Shown: piece by piece, positions 10,986-20,825 of the stretch
Layout: each line of letters starts with the position of its first letter
Position numbering within the stretch: the stretch's first letter is position 1
Made by a program: the position numbers and the translations under genes
Notes under the pieces: model-generated
What the model was told of the DNA's origin: nothing
Databases searched by the model: none
The model's input: the letters and a program-made list of their open reading frames with translations, nothing else
Origin: Pegoplata infirma
Lineage: Eukaryota; Arthropoda; Insecta; Diptera; Anthomyiidae
Reading direction: 5' to 3'
NCBI GenBank assembly: GCA_963921195.1
Contig: OY992536.1
Coordinates: 183,652,995-183,716,994 of the forward strand
DNA: 64,000 nucleotides

Positions 10986-11220
10986 TTTGTTGAATTCCAA
11001 AATCAAAAAAAAAAAAAATGAATTATAAGTACTAATAACGCATGAGTTACATTTTTCATATAATAGAATTGACTGATATTTTTTCACAGAAAATATTCAG
11101 ATTAAGTCACATTTTCCCTTCAGAAATTTTAAAAATTTCCCTATGAAAATTTCATATTTTTTTTCTTTGGAAAATTTTTGGATTACGAGATTTTTTTTCT
11201 TCGGAAATTTTTTTTAGAAA

Positions 11221-11285
11221 ATTTCCGTCTTTCTTCTTTTCTTTTTTTCTTCTTTTTCTTTCTTTTCTTTCTTTTTTTCTTTTTT
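11221..11285. repeat. TTTC-rich microsatellite
   Basis: Irregular CTTTTTTTCTT tract. A similar tract at 23638-23690 lies in the truncated sister hAT copy at the same distance from the G run, so it belongs to that family's right arm. Confidence 0.7.
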
Positions 11286-11837
11286 TATACCCTCCAACCA
11301 CAGTATGGGGGTATACTCACTTTGTCATTCCGTGTGTAACGCATCGAAATATCGGTCTAGGACCCCATAAAGTATATATTTTATTGATCAGTGATCGATT
11401 CTAAGACATTCTAGCGATGTCCGTCCGTTCGTCTGTCCGTCTGTCCGTCTGTCCGTCTGTAGAAGACACGATACAGTCCAAAATAAAAGAGCTAGACTTC
11501 CGAAGTTTGGCACGAATATGTCTTATATTCCTAGGCAGGTTAAGTTCGGAGTTGGGCAAAATCGGACCAAGGGGGAAAAAGTTCCCCCTTGGAGAACTAA
11601 ACCAACATGAGAAAAAACGCATTTTTTGCAGGGTTTTTTGTACTTTTGCTAAGCAAATGCAACTTTCTTATCTCAGAAGAAGTTCAAAATCGCAAGGGGG
11701 ATGTGCCCCCTAACGAGACCCACAAACCCCCCCCCAAAAAAAAAAAAAAGACGCCCCTGATTTTTTTTTTTTTATTTTTTTTACATTTTGGAGGGTATAA
11801 AAGATTCGGCACAGCCGAATGTAACACTCTCACTTGT
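11286..11837 (+). mobile_element. Mini-me/DINE-1-like element, forward copy
   Basis: It begins TATACCCTCCAACCACAG, followed by GGGGGTATACTCACTTTG, GACCCCATAAAGTATATA, the core GATTCTAAGACATTCTAGCG, and a clear (GTCY)n tract at 11419-11460 (GTCCGTCTGTCC). It ends with GGAGGGTATAAAAGATTCGG, a hairpin GATTCGGC/GCCGAATG and CTCACTTG. The spacing of TA-rich tract, conserved core and GTCY tract is the mini-me layout described for Diptera. No protein; ORFs across the GTCY tract are artefacts. It is nested in the right arm of the hAT element. Confidence 0.7.
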
Positions 11838-11930
11838 TTTTTCTTTTTTTCCTCTTTTTTTCTTTTTGAAATTTGGTCTGGGGGGGGGGGGGGAAATTTC
11901 CCTTCCCCCCCCCCCTTGTACCCGCGCATG

Positions 11931-12149
11931 AATACAATTGATAACTTCTGAAACACAATTGATTATTTCTGAAATACATTTCACAAGTTCTGAAATACAA
12001 TTGATAACTTCTGAAATACAATTGATAGTTTCTGAAATACAATTGATAAATTCTGAAATACAGTTGGCAATTTCTGAAATACAACTGATAAATTCTAAAA
12101 TACAATTGATAACTTCTTAAATACAATTGATAATTTCTGAAATACAATT
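11931..12149. repeat. 21-bp minisatellite, middle part
   Basis: About ten units of the array at 8758-8966, including the right copy of the AATACAAT duplication. The array is cut again at 12150 and its last unit is at 12350-12376. Confidence 0.85.
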
Positions 12150-12349
12150 GAAGGGCTTATTGTACAAACTCGATAAGCAACATTTCAAAAACTTTTGAAA
12201 TTATGTAGAAAATAGAGCTTTTGAAGAACTTGCATACTCAAGATACTTGTGCGAAGGGTTTAAGCAAAAATTCTGCCAAAAAATCTGTCAATGGAACATC
12301 AGTAGAAGGCAAAAAACACCAAAAAACAAGTTTTTGCAGTAAGCCCTTC
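12150..12349. mobile_element. 200-bp MITE, ends GAAGGGCTTA, TSD ATT
   Basis: Inverted ends GAAGGGCTTATTG and the complement of GAAGGGCTTACTG. ATT is repeated at 12147-12149 and 12350-12352 (part of the minisatellite unit, so a chance match cannot be excluded). No ORF. Confidence 0.65.
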
Positions 12350-12376
12350 ATTGGATAATTTATGAAATACAATTGA

Positions 12377-12633
12377 AAATGGTGTAGCTAGATTTTGTTT
12401 ACACTCATTTGAAGTTGATGAACTATTATTATAATTATAGTTAAATTACTTGCAAACTGTATAAAAGACGTATACATAATTTTGTAATTACTTTTAAATA
12501 TAAATCATACGCAACTGTGCACAGTAGTTTATTTTTAATAAGTCGGCCATTCAGTAAGTACTGGACCGATTGCAGCGAAATTCATACCGGTTACAGCTAA
12601 AGTAATTTTAAGCTTAAGTTTGGACGCTGGACC
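12377..12633. other. Spacer with a dispersed repeat shared with 5000-5180
   Basis: No gene. The segment GACCGATTGCAGCGAAATTC and its surroundings match the 5000-5180 stretch in reverse. Confidence 0.45.
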
Positions 12634-13385
12634 TAGGGTTGCCAGACGGCCTGGAATGGCCTGGATTTTCCAGTTATTTTGGGTCTGGTCCAGTTTCCAG
12701 TTAAAATGTAATTTTTCCAGTTAAAAAAGAATTTCTTTAATTTTAACTATTATTTTTTTTTATTAAATAGTAGAATATTTTACAACTTTTTTGGACTACT
12801 TTTTGAATAAAACATAAATCAAAAATAAAACATAAATGTATCTTTTAGCTACGGTAAAATGTGTTTTTTTTTTTTGCTACATTTTCACTCCCTTTTTCTT
12901 TACTTTTTTGAACATCTCGGGCAGTCTTACGTTGATTTTGGCACGAATGTATTCCTTGAGCTCGTCGATGATCTGAGGATTTTTTTCGTACATTTTGCTT
13001 TTCAAATAACCCCAAAAAAATACGTCTGGAGGGGTCAAATCTGCAAATGAGTGTCAGCTATTTTCGCCCTTTTTTACATCTTGTGTCCAGGAAATTTTAA
13101 CTAGCCACCCAGATTTACAGATTTGACCACTCTGAACATATTTTTGTGGGATTCGCACACCATTGACGACATCTACATTTAGAAATGCTCGAAATAGTAA
13201 TGGAAATACTTAAAAAAGGCACATTTTGCTGTGGCCAATAGAGACAGTCATTTATTTCATGTTATATTTTAAAAGTAGTCCAAAATAAAAATATGTGTCT
13301 CAAATATGAAAATCGGTTGATTTTTTTTTAAATTATAAAAAAAAATGTATGGGTCCAGTTATTTTTCCAAAATCCAGCTGAAAAT
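12634..13385. mobile_element. Degraded hAT-like element with CCAGTT repeats
   Basis: The left end TAGGGTTGCCAGACGG resembles hAT ends elsewhere in the window (TAGGGTTGCC at 55876). Short repeats of TTTCCAGTTA follow and recur near 13350 (GTCCAGTTATTTTTCC). No matching right terminal repeat or 8-bp duplication is visible, so the copy is truncated or the boundary is wrong. The 63-codon ORF inside is not recognisable. Confidence 0.35.
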
Positions 13386-13550
13386 TTCATTTGCTTTTAG
13401 TTTCATCCCATTCCAATTAGAAAATTCGAATTTGTATCACTGTGTAATGCTTCAATCATAGCTGAAAAGACACATGATTTCACTGCATCTTAATAGCGCT
13501 CTATCAGTGCTACAAAATAAGTAGTGCCTACAGAAATCATGTATAAATAC

Positions 13551-15144
13551 TAGGGCGGAGTGATTTTTTTTTTGACGAAATCGTCTAGCATATTCGGATT
13601 CTGCATAAAATTCTAAGAAAAAATGCCAAACAAACCATGTCTCAAAAATCGGTTTTGACCCCCCCAATTTTCAAAAATAGTTTGCCACGATATACGACTT
13701 TTTTAGCTGGGCTTATTATTTGGAATTTATTGTTTTACTAATAAATTTTGCTTTTATTTTGTATTAAGATGTGTACCTGGTATTCTTGGGTACGGGGAAT
13801 CCATATTTGATATTTATTTTGCTCTAAACCACCGCTAGAGGGCGCTAAAAAACAAAAATCTGGACTTGGGTGTTCAGATTTTTTATTATGAAGCCAGATA
13901 CTCTAAGGAGCCATTTAGACATTCCCATTAACAGTTTAATAAAATTCCAAAAACTCGTGATTTTATTCGCGATTTTAATTTTTTTTAAGTCCACAAAAAA
14001 TTAGGAAGTAGTAAGCTACACCAATCTTTTTTTGCCTGAATTTTTTAAAACTTTTTCGTTTAAAGTTCAATTTCAATTTTGATTATCAAAATCCGATGTT
14101 TACTTAAGGAGTTATAGATCTTCAAAGTACATCGATAAACGATTTGAAAATCCTAAAATCATTTATTACAAAATTAAAAAAAATATATTAAAAATAGAAG
14201 ACTTTTGTGTCCTATTAAAATGATGACGGATTTTTTTTTTTTTTAAATATCATACTTTCATAATATGTTAATTAAAAAAAAATCAAAAGATGTGAAAGTT
14301 GACGAAAATGCACTAAAAAAATGCATTCGCATTTAAAATGCATTTTTTTAATAACACAATTTTTTTTTTTAACTTTAAAGTTTAATGTAGATGACTTAAG
14401 CTTTTAATTTCAATTTTGATTTTAAAAATCGGATATTTACTTAAGAAGTTATCGTTCATCAAACTACACTACTTTTTCATATATTGTGATTTTTAAAAAA
14501 TGAAAATCACGATTTTTATTTGATTTTTTCTGTAAGTACAGATCGAGCACGGGCTCTAATTATATTTGTTATAAGGGTTCAAGTTGAAAAAATGCAGAAG
14601 AAAAATTGAATTTCTAAAAATTATAGACATTTCTGGTATTTCCCATACCGGTTTCAAACACCCCAGTTAGTGTCATCATCAGTAGGATTTTAAATGTCGG
14701 TTTGTCTTGTTAATGAAAACTGTTTTTTTATATATGTGAATATTTATAGTTCCTACAGAATAAATTTTGACAGTTTCCAACACTACAATTCTATTTCTAG
14801 CAATCTCAACCTCACTTCATACTTTCTTTTAACTTTTTTGTCTCTTACGAATAAAATCGCGAGATTTTGGAATTTAATAAAACTGTAAATGGGAATGTCT
14901 AAATGGCTCCATAGTGTATCTATGTACACAATCTAAAGATCCCAGGTCAAAAAATACCCTTTTTCTCGTGATGATTAATGGAAAATGCGTATATCGTACA
15001 AAACTATTTTTGAAAATTGGGGGGGTCAAAACTGATTTTTGAGACATGGTTTGTTCGGCATTTTTTCTTAGAATTTAATGCAGAATCCAAATATCCTAGA
15101 CGATTTTGTCAAAAATTTTGCTTCGAACAATTCACTCCGCTCTA
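13551..15144. mobile_element. Foldback hAT-type element, TSD ATRAATAC
   Basis: Ends TAGGGCGGAGTGA and the complement of TAGAGCGGAGTGA. Flanks ATAAATAC (13543-13550) and ATGAATAC (15145-15152) agree at 7 of 8 positions, which suggests an old insertion. Long inverted arms run inward: 13565-13710 pairs with 14985-15120, and 13880-13975 pairs with 14845-14922 (motif GGAGCCATTTAGACATTCCC). The middle has no transposase. Non-autonomous, able to form a very long hairpin. Confidence 0.75.
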
Positions 15145-15152
15145 ATGAATAC

Positions 15153-15820
15153 AGGTGGTTTGAATGCGTTACTTCCAGTTCAGAAAAACGTCTACTTCTA
15201 ACTCTACTAACAAAATATTTAAAAATATTTTTGTTTACTTTTGTGTATCCGGAAAATCAACAAATTTTTTTTCACAGATTTACGAGTTTTTTTTTTATTT
15301 TTACAGTTATTGTGCAAATTCAAAGTTATAAAAATCTGTTAAGTAACACTTAAGACATGTGATTCACGATCGCATCATGCGTTCATCTCTATTTAAAATA
15401 CATTGTTTTAAATGGAAGCTACAATATGAGATCGCTTTGTTGATCCACTGTAAAAAACCGAGTTTTTAATTTACGTTTATTTGTTGATTATTTGTTGTTT
15501 TTAAGCACCTACACATAAATATTTAAAATATTATTTGCTTTTTTTTTGTGATGTTTTTTTGATGCTTTTTGCGTCTTAAAATATTTTTGTATTAATATTT
15601 TTAATAACTTATCAAACCTTGTGGAAAATACTTTTTATACAAATAAAATTTACAATTTTAACTATCGACTTTTTTTGTTTCTAAACAAAAAAGTCGAAAG
15701 ATCTTTCTAGGTATAATTTCTCAAAAAATACAAGTAAACTTCAGTGGCCCATAAACAAACTGTAAGTACGTGACCAAAATCCGTTGGGGGTTTTAGTAAA
15801 CTATTAGGGTACTTTAATTT
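15153..15820. other. Spacer without supported features
   Basis: AT-rich sequence without a recognisable gene. TTCAGTGGCCCATAAAC at about 15743 resembles segments near 47633 and 54400 (in reverse), so at least that part is a dispersed repeat end. Confidence 0.4.
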
Positions 15821-16244
15821 CTATACCCTCCACTAATTGTAAGTGATAGAGGGTATATATAAGTTTGTCATTCCGTTTGTAACTCTTCGAAATATCGAAG
15901 CATTCCATGTCAATTAAGAGATAGAGCGTAGTTATGTTTTTAAAAAATGTTGGAGGGTAAAAATAAATGGGGGTCGGTCTCACTAATGACCCCTCTTGGA
16001 CGCCCCATTGGTACGGTACAAGCTGATTAAATAAAAGAAATTTGCAAAAAATAAAAAAATTTTATAGGGACCGCCTTAATAACTAAAGATAGAGGGTAGG
16101 TGTGTTCAGAGAAAATGTTTGGACTAAAAAAATATTGTGGATCTGTCATACATTTGATTGCTCTAAGGGCACTCTTAGGGCAGTTAGAGCGGTTGGAGCA
16201 AATTTTAAAAAATGTCATTTTGTGTGGTAGCCCCCTTAGTAATC
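15821..16244 (+). mobile_element. Mini-me-like fragment and flank
   Basis: TATACCCTCCACTAATTG and GTTTGTCATTCCGTTTGTAA are the start of a mini-me-like element. The GTCY tract and far end are absent. The following GGGGGTCG...GACGCC segment recurs near 25560, so it is a second repeat of unknown type. Confidence 0.5.
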
Positions 16245-16424
16245 TATATATGAGGGGCTCAAAGCACAAGGGGTTCAAGTGACTTTTTTAAAAAAATTGA
16301 GTTAACATATGGAATTAGTAGGTGAAGTTCACAGAAGTTTAGAGCACAAGAGGTGAATGTAAAATTCTCATCCGTTAGCGAGATATGGCGACCATTTTTA
16401 GTTCTTGTTATTAAAATACCTGTT

Positions 16425-16488
16425 TTGCTTGGAGCACAAGGGGTTTAAGTGCTTAAATAAGCACTTAAACCCCTTGTGCTCCAAGCAA
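16425..16488. repeat. 64-bp perfect palindrome with 2-nt loop
   Basis: Two perfect 31-base arms starting TTGCTTGGAGCACAAGGG are separated by AA. The arms contain the terminal word of the surrounding element, so this may be two element ends joined back to back. As RNA it would be an uninterrupted 31-bp stem. Confidence 0.9.
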
Positions 16489-16557
16489 TTATTAAAATTT
16501 AATTTTTCACGTGGACAAAATGGTTGAATTCCGAGAAGTTCGTGTATTAATAGTAAT

Positions 16558-17197
16558 AAAATTTTGCAAGACCATCTTAAGTTGCCAACCGGCGGTCAAA
16601 GTATGAAAAAATGGCGTTTTTCGACCAAAATTCATGTCCAAATTTTTTCACCAAATCCGGCTCAAAAACTAGGAAATGTTGTTACTTTACACGAAAAATA
16701 TAAAAAAAATACAAAAAATAAATGTTGGTCCACAGATGCTGATTTTTAAACATAAAAATATTTTTTTTTCCGAATTGGTCCCAAAAGTTGGAAAATGTAA
16801 AGCATGTAATCTATAAAATATTAAAAAAATTTAAAAAACACGATTTTAGTTCAAAAGTGCTGATCAAAGATTTTGGTCCACAAATGCTAATTAGCATTTT
16901 TGGACCAAAATCGTGTTTTATTTTTATATATTTTTTACACATAATACTCAACATTTTTCGACTTTTAAGACAAATTTGGTTAAAAATATTTTTTATGTTT
17001 GAAAATCAGCATCTGTGGACCAAAATCGCTATTTTGGAATTTTCTAAATATTTTTCTAATAAAGTACCCAACAGTTACATATTTTTGGGCCAGATTTGGT
17101 TAAATATTTCGGATATGAATTTTGGTCCAAAAACGTCAGTTTTTTAAACTTTGGCCGCTGGTTGCCGACTAAACTAAAGATGACCTTGCAAAATTTT
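16558..17197. repeat. 640-bp foldback nested in the 16245-17703 element
   Basis: The left arm starts AAAATTTTGCAAGACCATCT, and the right arm ends with the diverged reverse (GATGACCTTGCAAAATTTTT). Inner pairing includes TTTTGGTCCACAAATGCTAA near the centre at about 16888. Repeated words TTGGTCCA...ATGCTGAT recur within each arm. ORFs in the arms are by-products. Confidence 0.65.
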
Positions 17198-17240
17198 TTC
17201 ATAATTTTCGCACAGTTAGCTACTCCGTGGCCATCGTTCT

Positions 17241-17410
17241 GCAGGTATTACAGCACGAAATTTAAAAGTTTAGATTTGACGGGACGCTCTAATGAAGATG
17301 AAGATGAGCCCGATGATGTCATGGAACCTGATTGTGACGACTTAAAAATGAAACAAAGAACCATTAAAGATTTTCGTAACAAAATGTTGTTTTTCTTTTA
17401 CGTATAACCA
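17241..17410 (+). pseudogene. Possible terminal exon remnant with acidic tail
   Basis: After a splice-acceptor-like CGTTCTGCAG, an open frame runs to a stop at about 17405. Its middle is strongly acidic (NEDEDEPDDVMEPDCDD) followed by a basic stretch (KMKQRTIKDFRNK). This composition differs from the Phe/Lys-rich chance ORFs nearby and the sequence is less A/T-biased. It lies inside the inverted-repeat element, so it may be the last exon of that element's lost transposase. No family is recognised, and it may be chance. Confidence 0.3.
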
Positions 17411-17703
17411 ACATTATTTTCATAAATTTAGAAATTTATAAAAAAAGTTAGAGCACAAGGGGTATAAGTGCGACTTACTTACTTTAAGGGCAATTTTTGG
17501 GTGATTGTATTCGCAAAAGATGGTATTTTTTTAACTTGTTAGATTAAAACATATCTCAGGATCTCTATTAACTAAAAAATAATATTCTAGATAGCATCTA
17601 ACATTTTTTATTGCAATTTAACTTTAACCTCTTTTTTCTCATTATTAAATATAAGGCACTTGAACCCCTTGTGCTCTAACCCCCTCATATATAAAAGAGT
17701 TGG

Positions 17704-18763
17704 GTGAGTGAGTGAGTGAATGACTGACTGACTGATTCATCATCGCTCAGCCCAAACCGCTGAAGCTAGAGACTTGAAATTTGGACTGTAGGTTCACCTC
17801 CCGGAACATAGATCCACTAAGGCTGGATTTTTGCCAATGTTGATTCTAAGGGGGTAAAAAGGGTAAAAAACCGTACTTTTAGTACTTTTTATATCTCCTG
17901 AAATAATGGTCATAGAAACTTGAAATTTGGACTGTATGTTCACCTCCCGGAATATAGATCCACTAAGGCTGGATTTTTGCCAGTGTTGATTCTAAGGGGG
18001 TAAAAAGGGTAAAAAACTGTACTTTTAGTACTTTTTATATCTCCTAAAATAATGGTCATAGAGACTTGAAATTTGGACTGTATGTTCACATCCTGGAATA
18101 TATATCCACTAAGGCTGGATTTTTGCCAATGTTGATTCTAAGGGGGTAAAAAGGGTAAAAAATTGTACTTTTGGTACCTTTTATATTTCCTTAAGTAATG
18201 GTCCTAGAAACTTTATTTTTGGAATGTAGATTCACCTCCCGGAAAATAGGTTCACTAGGGCTGGGTTTTTGCCAATGTTGATTCTAAGGGGGTAAAATGG
18301 GTAAAAAAGTGTACTTTTGGTACCTTTTATATTTCCTTAAATAATGGTCTTAGAGACTTGAAATTTGGACTGTATGTTCACCTCACGAAATAAAGATCCC
18401 CTAAGGCTAGATTTTGCCAATGTTGATTCTAAGGGGGTAAAAAGGGTAAAAACTGTACTTTTGGTACCTTTTATATTTCCTGAAATAATAGTCCTAGAAA
18501 CTTGAAAATTGCAATGTAGGTTCACCTCCCGAGAAAAAATGTTGATTTTACGGGCGTAAAGTGGGTAAAAAAGTGTATTAACTGAAATAATAGTCATACA
18601 AACTTTAAATTTTAAATGTAGGATCCTTTGCTAAAAAAACATTATGGAAAGGTACTTTTTGAAAATTTTGATTCTAAGGGGGATAAAATAGGTAAAAAGT
18701 GTACTTTTGGTACTTTTTCTTATTTCTTAAAATTATGGTCATAGAAACTTGAAATTTGGAATG
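17704..18763. repeat. Family H: ~150-bp tandem repeat, first part
   Basis: It starts with GAGTGAGTGAGTGAATGACT. Units follow with the order TTGAAATTTGGACTGTA, GTTCACCTCCCGGAA, CCACTAAGGCTGGATTTTTG, TTGATTCTAAGGGGGTAAAA and GTACTTTTAGTACTTTTTAT, repeated about seven times and progressively diverged. The array is interrupted at 18766 and resumes after 21680. The order of motifs shows one original array. Not coding. Confidence 0.8.
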
Positions 18764-18765
18764 TA

Positions 18766-19415
18766 CCCAAACAGAAATTGACGACGGTTCTAAAAAAAAG
18801 CGTTCTGAAAGCACTGTAACAAAAAAAAAACGTTCTCAAAACACTATTTTCAAACGCTTTGCGAGCGTTTTGAAAAGTGTTCTGAAAGCACTATAACAAA
18901 AAAAAAGCAATCTCAAAGCGTTTTTTTGTAACGCTTTGCGAGCGTATTCGAAAGCGTTTTAAGAGTTCTTTAGATTTTTTTTTTTTAAAAATTTCTAAGT
19001 TCCGAAACTATTTTTGAATAACAATTTTTTTTTGTTTTTTAAGTAAAACAAAATTATCAAAAATGTTTTTAGATTTTTTTTTTTTTAATTTATTTTCTAA
19101 GTTTCGAAAATTTTTTGGAAAAATTTTTGGAGTACAAATTTTTTTTTTCGGATTTCACTTTGTATCAAACAAATTATTATACCCGAACTAAAACAGAAAT
19201 TCTTTACTTTGGGTTTTTAAAGCGCTTTGATGACTTTAAAAAAAAACGTTTTCAAAGCACTTTTTTACATCGCTTTTAAAACGCTTTAAACCTAGCGTAG
19301 ATCGATGTTATCATTCGGATCATCTGAAGGCGCTTTGAAGTTGGTATACAGAACGCTCGTACAACCGTTCACAACGCTTTCACAACGCTTTTGCGATTGT
19401 ATTTTTCTGACTGGG
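18766..19415. mobile_element. 650-bp TA-flanked element, CCCAAACAGAAA ends
   Basis: Ends CCCAAACAGAAATTGACGAC and the complement of CCCAGTCAGAAAAATACAAT, flanked by TA at 18764-18765 and 19416-19417. The flanks rejoin as GAATGTAGGATCC, the intact family H unit sequence. It shares internal words GCGTTCTGAAAGCACTGTAA and GTAGATCGATGTTATCATTC with the 1215-bp sister at 19611. There is no ORF, so this is a deletion derivative. Confidence 0.8.
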
Positions 19416-19480
19416 TAGGATCCTTCGGTAAAAAAACATTCTGGAAAAAGTTCTTTTTGGAAAATGCGTTTCCTACGGGG

Positions 19481-19608
19481 AACCTTTTATAAAAAGTACC
19501 TTTTATAAAAAGTACCTTTTATACAAAGTACCTTTTATAAAAAGTACCTTTTATAAAAAGTACCTTTTATAAAAAGTACCTTTTATAAAAAGTACCTTTT
19601 ATAAAAAG
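19481..19608. repeat. 16-bp minisatellite, left part
   Basis: About eight units of GTACCTTTTATAAAAA. The array continues at 20826. Its unit resembles a word of family H units (GGTACCTTTTATATTTCC), from which it probably expanded. Confidence 0.88.
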
Positions 19609-19610
19609 TA

Positions 19611-20825
19611 CCCAAGCAGAAATTGACGACGGTTAAAAAAAAAAAGCGTTCTGAAAGCACTGTAACAAAAAAAGAACGTTCTCAAAACGTTATTTTCGAA
19701 CGCTTTGCGAGCGTTTTCGAAAAGCGTTCTGAAAGCACTGTAACAAAAAAAAAGCATTATCAAAACGCTTTATTCGAACGCCTTGAGAGCGTTTTCGAAA
19801 AGCGTTTTGAAAGCACTTTATTAACAAAATGCATGTTCGTTTCAAAATTAAATGGTTTTAAAGCAGTTTTTGCAAACGTTTTTAAATTTTTTTCGTAGTA
19901 CATACAAGTATAGTAGTTTTTTAGATAATACTCAATTTTAAACAAATTGTTATAAAAACATTTTGTTAAATCAAATTAAATAATTTTTCCCTACCACCAC
20001 ATTGAAAACGCAAAATTTTGAAAACATAAAACATTTTTTAATTTGTAAATCTATTTTAAGTTTTATTATTATCATTTATTCAAAAGAGTTATAGCAATAG
20101 TTTCGTTATAAAATTTACAAATAATGCATTTAACTTCTACAATATGCACACTGACTTCAATAACATCTTCACGTAAATTTTCAACGTTATAAAGTCCTAT
20201 TTCTTTTGATGGAATTGGATAGACAAAATAATCGTTTATTTCATTAAAGATGTTGCCTTTTAAATATATATTATCACATGTGTGTTTAGATCGATTTGTA
20301 CTAAAAATTTGGTTTACTATCATAATATTTCCATTACTAAGTAGAATTGCGTTATCAGGATGGGATGCAGTAATTTTGAAACCATGAATATTAATAAAAG
20401 AAAACACAACTTTTGTTTCAGTGGATTTCATTACTTTGCCAAGAGAATACTTTTTGTTTTTAAAGAGAGGATATACCAATGGAGCTTTATTTGGAGAGTT
20501 AACGGTATGAAAAACATGCAATTTTCGTTGAATTTCAGCAATAGGATTGTTCCAAGAGTTAACAATCGCTGGAAAATATCTTTAATTTTTGTATTTAAGC
20601 TCTTTATAAGAGCTTTACTTTTGGGTTTTAAAGCGCTTTCATGACTTTTAACAAAACGTTCTGAAAGCACTTTTTTAAAACGCTTTTAAAACGCTTTAAA
20701 CCTAGCGTAGATCGATGTTATCATTCGGATCATCTGAAAGCGCTTTCAAGATGGTAAATGGAACGCTTGTAGAACCGTTTACAACGCTTTCACAGCGCTT
20801 TTGCGATTGTATTTTTCTGACTGGG
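19611..20825 (-). mobile_element. 1215-bp TA-flanked element with coding remnant
   Basis: The ends CCCAAGCAGAAATTGACGAC and the complement of CCCAGTCAGAAAAATACAAT are shared with the 650-bp sister, and TA occurs on both sides (19609-19610, 20826-20827) inside the 16-bp minisatellite. Unlike the sister it retains an open frame of 169 codons on the minus strand. TA duplication fits Tc1/mariner-like or related transposases, but I do not recognise the encoded protein as one. Subterminal repeats include GCGAGCGTTTTCGAAAAGCG. Confidence 0.8.
20072..20581 (-). pseudogene. Transposon-carried coding remnant, unknown family
   Basis: The open segment is 169 codons, bounded upstream by TAA at 20582-20584. 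A splice-acceptor-like TATTTTCCAG lies about 10 nt into it, so it could be a last exon. The protein has ordinary composition for a fly gene: a hydrophilic start (NSWNNPIAEIQRKLHVFHTV), then KVVFSFINIHGFKITASHP, DNAILLSNGNIMIVNQIF and a region ending in VHIVEVKCIICKF. I recall vaguely similar uncharacterised proteins associated with insect transposons, but cannot name a domain. Only the C-terminal part of a protein seems present. It is the best candidate coding sequence of a TA-flanked element in this window. Confidence 0.5.

Larger units (their letters stand above)
8967..11930. mobile_element. 2.96-kb hAT-type element, TSD AATACAAT
   Basis: Ends are CAGTGGCGGGTACA on the left and the complement of CATGCGCGGGTACA on the right, each followed inward by a long G run. 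The perfect 8-bp duplication AATACAAT lies at 8959-8966 and 11931-11938, taken from the minisatellite unit, as expected for hAT insertion. The interior carries no transposase: it holds a long diverged tandem repeat, a nested TA-flanked element, a TTTC-rich tract and a mini-me-like element. A second, truncated copy ends at 23755. Confidence 0.85.
16245..17703. mobile_element. 1.46-kb inverted-repeat element, TATATATGAGGGG ends
   Basis: The left end TATATATGAGGGGCTC plus AGCACAAGGGGTTCAAGTG is matched in reverse at the right end (GCACTTGAACCCCTTGTGCT then CCCCCTCATATATA). The arm word GAGCACAAGGGGT also occurs inside at 16345, 16430 and 17455. It contains a 640-bp foldback and a possible exon remnant. 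The target duplication is obscured by the TATATA flanks, and the class is unknown. Confidence 0.65.

Noticed and set aside
11417..11713. ORF with repeated Ser-Val-Arg/Cys-Pro-Ser
   Set aside because: Translation of the GTCY microsatellite of a mini-me-like element.
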